Below, piece after piece: positions 32,806-40,645 of a DNA stretch of 64,000 nucleotides. How positions within the stretch are numbered: the stretch's first letter is position 1; each line of letters begins with the position of its first letter. A program made the position numbers and the translations under genes. The stretch lies in NCBI RefSeq assembly GCF_001647285.1, contig NZ_LRML01000015.1, positions 1 to 64,000 on the forward strand. Direction: 5' to 3'. The notes under the pieces were generated by a model. It was not told where the DNA came from and ran no database searches. It saw nothing but the letters and a program-made list of their open reading frames with translations. The stretch is from Rufibacter roseus (GTDB taxonomy: Bacteria > Bacteroidota > Bacteroidia > Cytophagales > Hymenobacteraceae).

Positions 32806-33462
32806 TTAATCAACAAAGCTGAAAGCATTGATATAGCCCTGCATTTGCTGTAGAAACAGGTGCAGGTGGTAACCATCGGCTAGGGCGTGATGCAGGGCTA
32901 CGCTCAGGGGCAGAGTTACTTTGTCTGGCAGCACCTCAAGCCGTCCGTACGCAATCTTAGGAATTCCCGCCTCCTGCGGGTTCACGGAAAAGGCATGCTC
33001 CATGCCGTTGAACTTAAACCAGGGCAAGGTGGTGAGATGTAGCAAATCAGCCCCTTGATAGCCGATAAACAGGTTCTTGCTCTCTTTGGCCTCATTAATA
33101 ATTTGCCGGGCGTTGGAGCTGAACTCCAGCAGGGTTTCCTGGTAAGGCAAGCTTACAAAGGCAATGGTTTGGTTGTTTTTTAGAATGGTGGTAGAAAGGT
33201 CTAAGCCCTCATACAGCACCACCCCGTTGTTCTGCAGGCGTAGCCGGAAGTTCTCAACGGAGCGGGCAGCCTCTAAAGTCACGTACAGATACGCCAGAAA
33301 TACCGATAGCTGGTGACGTTGGCAATAATGGTAAAGAGGGGTGATGTCTACCTCGGTGTGCACATTAAAGAATGGCTGCGTAAAAGTGCTAAAGAAGCGG
33401 AACTGCTCTTCACGGTCCCAACCCTCCAGGGCAATAGGTTGGTGGTTATACTTCGAAGTCAT
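32806..33462 (-). CDS. Chloramphenicol acetyltransferase-like protein
   Basis: Protein of 218 residues, the classical trimeric CAT length. The catalytic block is HHALADGYHLH, matching the CAT HHxxxDG active site (general base the second histidine). N-terminal WDREEQFRFFSTFTQPFFNV is also typical of the CAT family. Chromosomal CAT-like genes in Bacteroidota often have unknown natural substrates, so resistance is not assured. The start overlaps the end of the Crp/Fnr gene by 17 bp, implying co-transcription and perhaps control by that regulator. Confidence 0.88.
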   Translation of the reverse strand: MTSKYNHQPIALEGWDREEQFRFFSTFTQPFFNVHTEVDITPLYHYCQRHQLSVFLAYLYVTLEAARSVENFRLRLQNNGVVLYEGLDLSTTILKNNQTIAFVSLPYQETLLEFSSNARQIINEAKESKNLFIGYQGADLLHLTTLPWFKFNGMEHAFSVNPQEAGIPKIAYGRLEVLPDKVTLPLSVALHHALADGYHLHLFLQQMQGYINAFSFVD

Positions 33463-34117
33463 AAATTTCTATTCTTTTTTCAATGTCGCGGCGGTTCATT
33501 TGGGTCACCGCGGCCCCAGTTACTGTAATTAGGTTTTCTTCTTCTAGTTGAGCCAGTAAACGGTTCAGGTTACGTTGCGAGGTGCCCAGCAGCTCGGTCA
33601 GCAAAGCTTTGGTAATTTGCAGTTCGTTCAGCCGGGAGAGCTCGCGCAGCACAATAAGCAGGGTGTAGATGAGACGATTGGTGCTTTGGATAGAAGTCTG
33701 CAACGAGGTGTTGAGCAGCTTAGAGGCCATAGACCGGTGCACGAGCAGGTTGAAGTCTGGCTCCTGGGCCAGCATCTTCAGAAACTGCAGGGAGCTAATG
33801 TGGTAGAAGGTGCAGTTGGTGAGCGCCTGCACGGTGCAGAAGTAGGGCATGTGCATAATGGCTTCCACGTCGCCCTCTACCTCGCCGGGACCAAACACAC
33901 CCAAGGTAAATGATTGGCCGGTGGCAGTAGTGCGCGTTACCTTTACCAGTCCGGAGGCAATAATAAATACCCCCTTCGGCGCAGCCCCCTGTTTTAACAG
34001 AACCTGTTGCGCCTGCGCGTGCACCTCTGTAATGTGGTACTGCGCCTGCAGAGCCGTATGCGCCTGCATGAACAAAGTAATTTTTGTTCGGTATTCGGTA
34101 TAGAAATGCTCTTCCAT
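33446..34117 (-). CDS. Crp/Fnr-family transcriptional regulator
   Basis: Regulator of 223 residues from the ATG at 34117 (an in-frame ATG at 34201 would add 28 residues of unclear character). An N-terminal cyclic-nucleotide-binding-like beta roll (about 35-125, FIIASGLVKVTRTTATGQSF, FGPGEVEGD) is followed by a dimerisation helix and a C-terminal winged helix (KALLTELLGTSQRNLNRLLAQLE). No FNR cysteine cluster is present, so it does not look like an Fe-S oxygen sensor. The last 17 bp overlap the CAT-like gene, which it may regulate as part of one transcript. Confidence 0.88.
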   Translation of the reverse strand: MEEHFYTEYRTKITLFMQAHTALQAQYHITEVHAQAQQVLLKQGAAPKGVFIIASGLVKVTRTTATGQSFTLGVFGPGEVEGDVEAIMHMPYFCTVQALTNCTFYHISSLQFLKMLAQEPDFNLLVHRSMASKLLNTSLQTSIQSTNRLIYTLLIVLRELSRLNELQITKALLTELLGTSQRNLNRLLAQLEEENLITVTGAAVTQMNRRDIEKRIEIYDFEV

Positions 34118-34363
34118 GGCACAAACATACGCCATTGGCTCGGTGGCTGAAAGGACATTTGTCTGCTCTGAATTAATGACTTTAAAAATGAAAGGGTACA
34201 TGCTCCTTGATGGTTATGAAAGGTAGAATTTTAACGCCCCAATACCTGCTTTCTCTGCCAAGGTAGTGCTTCATATAGGTAATATTGGCCGCTTAATAGC
34301 TTTTACTTTTATCTTCTATCGGTAATTTGTAAGTTAGAACTTGAACAAACCCAACCGCCTTAT

Positions 34364-36379
34364 ATGAAATACTATTTGTTGTACCTGCTACTGCTGATGA
34401 TCTCTGTTGTGGCCGCAAAAGCCCAATCTTCACACATGCTGCAGTCGCCAGACGGCACAATCAAAGTAACGGTAAACCTGCAAAACAAAATCACCTACAG
34501 CGTTACCCACGGGTCAGATGAAGTACTGGCACCGTCGCCAATTTCTATGACGCTGGCCAACGGAGAGGTTTTGGGCGGTAAACCAAAACTGCAGAATGCC
34601 AGGAAAAATACGGTGAACCAAACCATTAAAGCTCCAATCTACAAAAGAGCTGAAGTAAAAGACCATTACAATGAACTGGTGCTGAACTTCAAGGGCGACT
34701 ACAGGGTCATCTTCAGGGCGTACAACGATGGCGTGGCCTACCGGTTCGCTACTTCTAAAAAGAAAGATTTCGTGGTGCAAGACGAAGAAGTGGCTTACAA
34801 TTTTCCCGCCGACCACAAAGCTTTAGTGCCCTACGTGAAACTGGAGAAAAAAACATCTACCGAGAAGAAGTCTACAATTGAATCTCAGTTCTGGAATTCA
34901 TTTGAGAACGTTTACGCGCACTTGCCGCTTTCAGAAGTTGACCCTCAACGTATTGCCTTTCTGCCGCTGGCCGTGGAGGTGACATCCCAGAAAAAGGTAG
35001 TGATAACCGAAGCTGATTTGGAGAGCTACCCAGGCTTGTTTTTAACCAATAAAACTGGGAAAGCTTCGCTGAACAGCGTATTTGCTCCGTACCCGAAACG
35101 AATTGAGCAAGGCGGGCACAACAACCTGCAGCTGCTGGTAAAAGAGCGCGAGAACTTTATTGCCAAGGCCAAAGGCAGCAGAAGTTTCCCTTGGCGGGTA
35201 ATGGTCATCTCGGCTCAGGACAAAGACCTCGCCGACAGTGACATGGTGTATAAGCTGGCAGCACCTAGCCAGGTGAAAGATGTGTCTTGGATCAATCCGG
35301 GTAAAGTGGCATGGGACTGGTGGAATGCCTGGAACATTGGCGGTGTGGATTTTAAATCTGGCATCAACAACGACACTTATAAATATTACATTGACTTCGC
35401 CTCAAACAACAAAATTGAGTACGTCATTCTGGACGAAGGCTGGAGTGTGAAAGGCGAAGCCGACATGCTGAAAGTAATACCTGAAATTAACCTGAAGGAG
35501 TTGGTAGATTACGCCAAGGAGCGCAACGTAGGTATCATTCTATGGGCAGGTTACCACGCCTTTGACCGCGATATGGAGAATTTGGCTAAGCACTACGCCA
35601 ATATGGGCGTGAAGGGCTTTAAAGTAGATTTCATGGACCGCGATGACCAGCAGGCCGTAGATTTCTATTACCGTGCCGCCGAAGTAGGAGCCAAATACAA
35701 CCTGCTCATTAACTTCCATGGGGCGTATAAGCCTACTGGCATGCACCGCACGTACCCTAACGTCATTAACTTTGAAGGAGTGCATGGGCTGGAGCAGATG
35801 AAGTGGTCTGACCCGGACGTGGACCAGGTGACTTATGACGTGACTATGCCTTACATCAGAATGCTGGCTGGCCCTATAGACTATACCCAAGGTGCCATGC
35901 GCAATGCCACCAAAGCAAATTACCGCCCCGTGTATTCAGAGCCTATGAGCCAAGGCACGCGCGCGCGTCAGCTGGCCATGTATGTGATCTTTGAATCGCC
36001 GCTGAACATGCTGGCCGACAGCCCCACCAATTACCTGAAAGAGCGCGAAAGCACCGCTTTTATCTCTTCCGTACCTGAAACCTGGGACAATACCGTAGCG
36101 CTTGACGGAAAAATAGGGGAACATATTGCCATTGCCCGCCGCAAGGGGAATGACTGGTACGTTGGTGCCATGACCAACTGGAGTGCCCGCGATATGGAAC
36201 TGGACTTGTCGTTTTTAGGCGAAGGCAATTTTGTGGCAGAGGTTTTCAAAGATGGCATAAACGCCGACAAGATGGCCTCTGATTACAAACGAGAAACTGT
36301 TGACGTTCCGCAGAACCGCAAGCTCAAAATCTCTATGGCACCCGGTGGTGGCTACGTTGCCAGAATTTATAAGAAGTAG
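34364..36379 (+). CDS. Glycoside hydrolase family 97 enzyme
   Basis: Secreted enzyme of 671 residues with signal peptide MKYYLLYLLLLMISVVAAKA. An N-terminal beta-sandwich (about 25-290, SPDGTIKVTVNLQNKITYSV) leads to a TIM barrel (about 300-580, WDWWNAWNIGGVDFKSGIN, ILDEGWS, GYHAFDRDM) and a C-terminal sandwich. The barrel strand GVKGFKVDFMDRDDQ puts an Asp at the end of beta-4, the pattern of retaining GH97 alpha-galactosidase-type members rather than the inverting SusB type; NFEGVHG supplies a candidate acid/base Glu. This reading is inference from family knowledge. It would release alpha-linked sugars in the periplasm. A terminator follows. Confidence 0.92.
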   Translation: MKYYLLYLLLLMISVVAAKAQSSHMLQSPDGTIKVTVNLQNKITYSVTHGSDEVLAPSPISMTLANGEVLGGKPKLQNARKNTVNQTIKAPIYKRAEVKDHYNELVLNFKGDYRVIFRAYNDGVAYRFATSKKKDFVVQDEEVAYNFPADHKALVPYVKLEKKTSTEKKSTIESQFWNSFENVYAHLPLSEVDPQRIAFLPLAVEVTSQKKVVITEADLESYPGLFLTNKTGKASLNSVFAPYPKRIEQGGHNNLQLLVKERENFIAKAKGSRSFPWRVMVISAQDKDLADSDMVYKLAAPSQVKDVSWINPGKVAWDWWNAWNIGGVDFKSGINNDTYKYYIDFASNNKIEYVILDEGWSVKGEADMLKVIPEINLKELVDYAKERNVGIILWAGYHAFDRDMENLAKHYANMGVKGFKVDFMDRDDQQAVDFYYRAAEVGAKYNLLINFHGAYKPTGMHRTYPNVINFEGVHGLEQMKWSDPDVDQVTYDVTMPYIRMLAGPIDYTQGAMRNATKANYRPVYSEPMSQGTRARQLAMYVIFESPLNMLADSPTNYLKERESTAFISSVPETWDNTVALDGKIGEHIAIARRKGNDWYVGAMTNWSARDMELDLSFLGEGNFVAEVFKDGINADKMASDYKRETVDVPQNRKLKISMAPGGGYVARIYKK

Positions 36380-36402
36380 TTTTTTTGATTCTACCGAAGC
36401 AA

Positions 36403-36436
36403 AAGCAGCTATTGGGAATAACCCAGTTAGCTGCTT
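36403..36436 (+). terminator. Rho-independent terminator after GH97
   Basis: AAGCAGCTA/TAGCTGCTT stem with an inner TGGG...CCCA pair, followed by TTTTTTTT. Confidence 0.85.
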
Positions 36437-36536
36437 TTTTTTGTGTAGACACAGTAAATCGAAGTTTCCACATATCTGAAGCGCGTGGATTAACTATTGT
36501 CTCTGGCTAAAAGCTTTTCCTTTCTTTTTCGGTTAT

Positions 36537-36685
36537 CCTGAGCGATGTCGAAGGATCTAACGGAGAGGCATATTAAAGAAAATACTGTTGCCTTTTGTCA
36601 AAATAGTAAAAGATTATTGTTCGTGACCTTTGTTACCTCATTTGAAGAAGTCTTCGTTAGATCCTTCGGCTTCGCTCAGGATGAC
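36537..36685. repeat. Inverted pair of dispersed GATCCTTCGGC repeats
   Basis: TATCCTGAGCGATGTCGAAG followed by GATCTAACG (36537-36566) is mirrored by TTCGTTAGATCCTTCGGCTT then CGCTCAGGATGAC (36653-36685). About 90 bp of AT-rich sequence without a gene lies between. Confidence 0.7.
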
Positions 36686-36690
36686 AAAGT

Positions 36691-36747
36691 GATTATCTAT
36701 GCTTTAAGCTGTTTTATCTAAAAACAGGCTTAAAAGCATAGATAATC
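36691..36747. repeat. Family A palindrome nested in a longer stem
   Basis: Outer GATTATCTATGC/GCATAGATAATC surrounds core TTTAAGCTGTTTT...ACAGGCTTAAAA. It lies just downstream of the frameshifted SpoIIAA-like gene (minus strand). Confidence 0.8.
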
Positions 36748-36765
36748 AATGATATCACTGCCCAG

Positions 36766-37199
36766 CTAGGCTACGGCTCGTCCCCGCTGCGGCTGGGAAG
36801 GTGAAATGAGCCATTCTAACGCATCTTGGCTTGCATAAAAGAATTGCAGCTCATAACATACTTCTGAGGTCATCAGGCAACATTCTAAATTTCGGGCGTG
36901 ATTAGGGTCTTTGGGCACGACCACCGCCAGCTGTCTTACTTCTTCGTCACAAAGAATTGGCGCTACCTGGTGCGAAAGCCATATCAGATCTTGAGGGGTA
37001 GGATTGCCTCTTTTGCTACTGTCTAGTATTACTTTTTTGACCCTATACTCATGCAGAAGTTTCAGAAAACCAAGGTGCCCTGTTGATATTTGGCAGGGGA
37101 AGGTTCCTGAACCCAAGTAAGTTGCAAAATTTTGTCTCGGGAATAGTGGCAGACGGTGTACAGCTGGTTCTGTTTAAGAATAACGGACTCGCGTTCCAT
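36766..37199 (-). pseudogene. SpoIIAA/STAS-like gene split by a frameshift
   Basis: From ATG at 37197-37199 the first frame reads MERESVILKQNQLYTVCHYS through WVQEPSPAKYQQG and soon meets TGA. The continuation in the next frame, HLGFLKLLHEYRVKKVILDS through SEVCYELQFFYASQDALEWL, ends at 36766. Joined, the product is about 144 residues and matches the layout of the intact neighbour at 37394-37804 (helix, VKKVILDS / IKKFLIDS strand, C-terminal ALEWL / ALAWL). Adding one G to the GGG run at the join (CAACAGGGCACC) restores the frame. True deletion or sequencing error cannot be told apart here. Confidence 0.72.
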
Positions 37200-37393
37200 A
37201 GCAGTAGTTATTTAGCTTATTCAATTTTGAGTAGACTTTAACTAAATAGAAGGCTGAAATAGGTATGATAGCTCCTGTTGCTTATTCTTAGAAGGAGTAT
37301 ATTTTAGTATATACTTTATTTAACAGAAAAGGTATGTATGAAGAGTAATTTTTGAGCCGACAAATAAACAAATGACATGAAGAAGTGATAAAA

Positions 37394-37804
37394 TTAATGC
37401 CCCTTCAACCATGCTAAAGCAGCTTGTTCGTTATCAAACTCCTGAAACTGCATGTTAAAGGTTATTTCTTTATTTACCTCTTCAACCAGCTTATGGGTTC
37501 TGTCTTCCCTTACCATGTCATTGGAGGCTATTCGGGCTAGCTTTTCAACCCGGGTTGTCAACAGTTGTACCCCAAACTGGTGTACCACTTGCCGGTGGTC
37601 TTCTACCGGTACCTCTATTCTGTTGCCACGGCTGTCTATCAAGAATTTCTTGATATCATAGAACTTGAGTGTATCTATTACTTTCTTCAAGGAATGCATG
37701 ATTTCTGACTTGGTCAGACCTGTAAGATCAGGCCACTTCATGGACAGTATATCTGTGGTAACATCATAATGTAACTCAACCAAACTATCTTTGAGCAGCA
37801 GCAT
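37394..37804 (-). CDS. SpoIIAA/STAS-like protein
   Basis: Intact protein of 136 residues: MLLLKDSLVELHYDVTTDIL, a helix KSEIMHSLKKVIDTLKFYDI, the strand KKFLIDSRGNRIEVP and a C-terminal EFDNEQAALAWLKGH. The pattern is that of SpoIIAA-like STAS-fold proteins common in Bacteroidota, often several per genome and of unknown role. It is soluble and cytoplasmic. It is the likely paralogue of the broken gene 195 bp downstream on the same strand. Confidence 0.7.
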   Translation of the reverse strand: MLLLKDSLVELHYDVTTDILSMKWPDLTGLTKSEIMHSLKKVIDTLKFYDIKKFLIDSRGNRIEVPVEDHRQVVHQFGVQLLTTRVEKLARIASNDMVREDRTHKLVEEVNKEITFNMQFQEFDNEQAALAWLKGH

Positions 37805-37948
37805 AGGGTAGCGTTTTACTTAATAAGCAAATGAGGGCCGATTTGTTTAAGCTGTTGGAAATATTTTTTTTTAAAGGAATAGAAGCCTAATGTAACAGGT
37901 AAATCCCAATAATATTATTCTTACACAATATTTTAAATCTTTGTCTGT

Positions 37949-38290
37949 ATGTTAACAATCTACCACAATAACCGCTGCAGTAAAAGCCGTGAAACTCTGG
38001 CACTTTTGCAGAGTAGCGGCCAACCACTTAAGGTAGTACATTACCTCACTGATACCCCTTCTGCCGAGGAGCTGCAAACTGTACTGGAAAAGTTAGGGCT
38101 TGGTCCGGAAGATATAATCAGGAAGGGCGAGAAGCTCTACAAAGAAGTTTACGCCGGGCAACACCTTACCCAACAGGAGTGGCTACAGGTGCTGGTGCAG
38201 AACCCAGTACTGATAGAGCGGCCCATAGTAGTGCACGGAAACAAGGCCGTAATAGGTCGCCCACCACAAAACGTACTGTCCATTCTCTGA
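37949..38290 (+). CDS. ArsC-family arsenate reductase-like protein
   Basis: Protein of 113 residues with a thioredoxin-like fold. The N-terminal YHNNRCSKSRETLALL carries the catalytic cysteine C10 and matches the glutaredoxin-dependent ArsC/Spx/YffB group; the C-terminal LIERPIVVHGNKAVIGRPP contains the arginine pair that binds arsenate in ArsC. No arsB or arsR is nearby, so arsenate reduction is plausible but not confirmed by context. The promoter is probably in the AT-rich leader (TAAATCTTTG just before the ATG). Confidence 0.9.
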   Translation: MLTIYHNNRCSKSRETLALLQSSGQPLKVVHYLTDTPSAEELQTVLEKLGLGPEDIIRKGEKLYKEVYAGQHLTQQEWLQVLVQNPVLIERPIVVHGNKAVIGRPPQNVLSIL

Positions 38291-38523
38291 ACTAACAGGC
38301 AAATGCAGTGCAATTAAACAGCGAAATTGTATCACATTTTAGCTGCAGGCGGTATTCAACGGGTAAAAAGGTGGATTCAACGCGTTTTTAGAAGTGGGTT
38401 TTTTACTAACCGTTGATTTGTCCACTTTTATCTAGGTTAAACTACAGCTAATCTAAAATATAAATTGAGCTTAGTTTTTAGGGGCAACTTTGTGTCAACA
38501 ATAACCCAAAAAAGCTTTGCCCC

Positions 38524-38847
38524 ATGAAAACTTTAGTACTAGCCTTCGCACTTGCTCTTTCTTTTGCCGGTATATCTGTTGCAGGTTCTACCAGCAACTC
38601 TAACGCCGCCGCAGCCACTGCTTCTGCTCGTCAAATAGCTAATGCCTTAGAGTTGAATGAGGCCATGTACTTAAAAGTAAGAATTCTGGAGCTTAACAGA
38701 ATTGAAGCCTTACAGCAAGGTGCTGCTGATGTAGATGTAATTAACGAAAACTATACAGTTGCTCTTCTGCAGATGCTTACCCCTACACAGCAAAAAGCCT
38801 ACAGAGCTTTAACCGGAACCCAACTGGTAAAATATGCAACAAAATAA
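38524..38847 (+). CDS. Small secreted protein, unknown function
   Basis: Protein of 107 residues with signal peptide MKTLVLAFALALSFAGISVA (cleavage near AGS). The mature part is Ala/Ser-rich at first, then has two amphipathic helices (about 37-60 and 68-100) ending LTPTQQKAYRALTGTQLVKY. The block MLTPTQQKAYRAL resembles the LTP-Q motif of Spy/CpxP-like or DUF4168-type periplasmic proteins, but the similarity is too short for a firm call. It stands alone with its own terminator and a long leader. Confidence 0.75.
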   Translation: MKTLVLAFALALSFAGISVAGSTSNSNAAAATASARQIANALELNEAMYLKVRILELNRIEALQQGAADVDVINENYTVALLQMLTPTQQKAYRALTGTQLVKYATK

Positions 38848-38877
38848 ACGAAACACACTACCTTAAATCACTTAAAG

Positions 38878-38898
38878 ACCCGCTTTCATAGAGCGGGT
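38878..38898 (+). terminator. Rho-independent terminator
   Basis: ACCCGCT/AGCGGGT stem with loop TTCATAG part, followed by TTTTCTTT; 31 bp after the small secreted gene. Confidence 0.85.
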
Positions 38899-38980
38899 TT
38901 TTCTTTGTCTGAAGTTGATAAGTAGGTGGTTTTTTGCTGAGAATTTCAGCAATGTTTTGAAGAAATGCTTAGGGCAAAAA

Positions 38981-39018
38981 AATCCCTGTCTCTACCGAAC
39001 AGGCCGAGACCAGGGATT
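38981..39018 (-). terminator. Terminator of the CsbD gene
   Basis: AATCCCTGTCTC pairs with GAGACCAGGGATT (one bulged C). On the minus strand it is followed by a run of T residues. Confidence 0.8.
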
Positions 39019-39036
39019 GTTGTGGTAAACGAAAGC

Positions 39037-39231
39037 TTAAAGAGAGTTGAGCCAGGCCTTTACCTCATGCTCTGTTTTCCCTAGCTTTTGCTGGAGCTTG
39101 CCAATCCATTTGTCTTCCTGTCCCTCATCATAGGTCAGGTCGTCTTCGGTTAGGTCTGCGTAGGCCATTTTGATTTTGCCTTTCAGTTCGTTCCAGTTAC
39201 CGCGGGTCCTATATTCTGCTTCGTCATTCAT
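39037..39231 (-). CDS. CsbD-family stress protein
   Basis: Protein of 64 residues. GNWNELKGKIKMAYADLTEDDL and the end KLGKTEHEVKAWLNSL are the CsbD signature: a small hydrophilic helical protein induced by general stress in several phyla. Function unknown at the molecular level. It is monocistronic with its own terminator. Confidence 0.92.
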   Translation of the reverse strand: MNDEAEYRTRGNWNELKGKIKMAYADLTEDDLTYDEGQEDKWIGKLQQKLGKTEHEVKAWLNSL

Positions 39232-39329
39232 CTTCGTGTATGTATATGGTGAGATATAGGTATGTATTTATATACGCAGTAGCCAGTGCCGGAGTTGGGT
39301 GTACAAATACGGAAAAATCACGCCGTTAC

Positions 39330-39367
39330 CTTTTAGACCTGATTTTCAAAAAGTAAGCCTAAAACAG
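39330..39367. repeat. Family A palindrome
   Basis: CTTTTAGACCTGATTTTCAA with right arm AAGCCTAAAACAG, 22 bp downstream of the J-domain-like gene (minus strand). Confidence 0.7.
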
Positions 39368-39389
39368 ATGGGCTAATTTACATACAAAA

Positions 39390-40475
39390 CTACTGAAGCT
39401 CTAGCCCTTTCAGGTATTCTCGCAGCTGTTTAGGGTCTTGAAATTCTGTTATGCTGTACTGTAGCTGCTGAATCTCTTCCCTGATAGCATTTTTAGCTTT
39501 TCTGAATTTGGCTTCCATTTGTTTAGGGCTGCCACCGAAGTTGTTATAAAGACGACCTTCCGGACTGAAAAAGAAGTTGCTTTGTTCTTCCTGTAGTTCT
39601 CTTATCTGCTCTTTTAAAAGTTGAATGTAATAGGTGAGCTGTTCTTCTGGCACCTGGTCTAAATGCTGTTCCTGCTCATGCATAAACTCCATTTGCAGGC
39701 GCAGTAATTCATAAAAGTCGTCTTGGTTATACGCAATGGTCACTTTCTTCATGGCTTCCTCTTTCCAGATGCGGGCCGTAGGGTCCTGTTCTTTATCGGG
39801 GTGTAGCAGCTTTACCAAAGTGGTATAGAGTTTACGGGTGGCTTTGCTGATGCTCTGCAACTCCACCTTCATTTTTTCTTCCTTGGCCAACTGCGCTTTA
39901 GACTTTTGGCGGCTTGCCTGCTGCTGCTCGCGCTTTTGCTGTTCCTCCAGCATTTGTTTGTCTAGCCGGGCCTGAAGCGCCTCTAAACTATCCATGTCAT
40001 CGTGCCCGAGTTCTATACCTAGCATTTTTTTGAGCGTTTGCTGCGCTTCTTCTCTGGCCTGGGCACTATTCTGCTGCGTTTCCTCTTTATAAGAAATCCG
40101 CACATATTTGTCGTGTAGCGTTTTTAGTTCTTCAATGCCGTTGTTTTTGAGCAGGGCGTGGGCAAGGTCTTTGATCAGGTGCGCCAGCTTCATTTTCTCC
40201 TGCTTAGGTAAAAAGTCCTGGTCAAAAGCCTCGTCAAGCATGTGTACATACCGTACCCGTTGCTGCACCAACTTCTGCACCAACGGGTGAATTTCTTTCT
40301 GCACTCTTGCTCGGGCTTCTTCCACAATGGTGTTCCGCTCCGCAATCTGAGCTTTTAAGGTGTCAATCTCAGTAATTCGGCTGTTAAACTGCTGCTGCAG
40401 CTGAGTAAGGCTAGAGGTTTCCTTCTGCTTAATTTGAGGGAGTTGGTTTTCTGGGGTAGAACTTTTCTTATCCAT
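39390..40475 (-). CDS. Coiled-coil protein with J-domain-like segment
   Basis: Protein of 361 residues, highly charged and helical. An N-terminal coiled coil (about 18-65) and another (about 170-205, EEQQKREQQQASRQKSK) precede TRKLYTTLVKLLHPDKEQDP, which contains the HPD tripeptide of J-domains, then WKEEAMKKVTIAYNQDDFYE, where a J-domain helix IV would be. The spacing after HPD is atypical, and glycine-rich or zinc domains of DnaJ are absent. It may be a specialised Hsp70 co-chaperone; the client is unknown. It is cytoplasmic, without signal peptide. Confidence 0.75.
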   Translation of the reverse strand: MDKKSSTPENQLPQIKQKETSSLTQLQQQFNSRITEIDTLKAQIAERNTIVEEARARVQKEIHPLVQKLVQQRVRYVHMLDEAFDQDFLPKQEKMKLAHLIKDLAHALLKNNGIEELKTLHDKYVRISYKEETQQNSAQAREEAQQTLKKMLGIELGHDDMDSLEALQARLDKQMLEEQQKREQQQASRQKSKAQLAKEEKMKVELQSISKATRKLYTTLVKLLHPDKEQDPTARIWKEEAMKKVTIAYNQDDFYELLRLQMEFMHEQEQHLDQVPEEQLTYYIQLLKEQIRELQEEQSNFFFSPEGRLYNNFGGSPKQMEAKFRKAKNAIREEIQQLQYSITEFQDPKQLREYLKGLELQ

Positions 40476-40588
40476 AACTGGGAAACGTATGAAATAGGCG
40501 GAATGGTAGGGGGCGCTTACCTAAGCTAGGTACTTTCTGATCTATAATGTGACTATTATAAACCAGATGCGGATGCTGAATTTTCATA

Positions 40589-40631
40589 AAAGCCAAAGCC
40601 ACTCCTAGGTAAGGGGAGTGGCTTTGGCTTT
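40589..40631 (-). terminator. Terminator of the pepD gene
   Basis: Perfect 17-bp arms AAAGCCAAAGCCACTCC (40589-40605) and complement (40615-40631); on the minus strand TTTTATG follows. Confidence 0.85.
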
Positions 40632-40645
40632 GAAGGTCAATGGGT

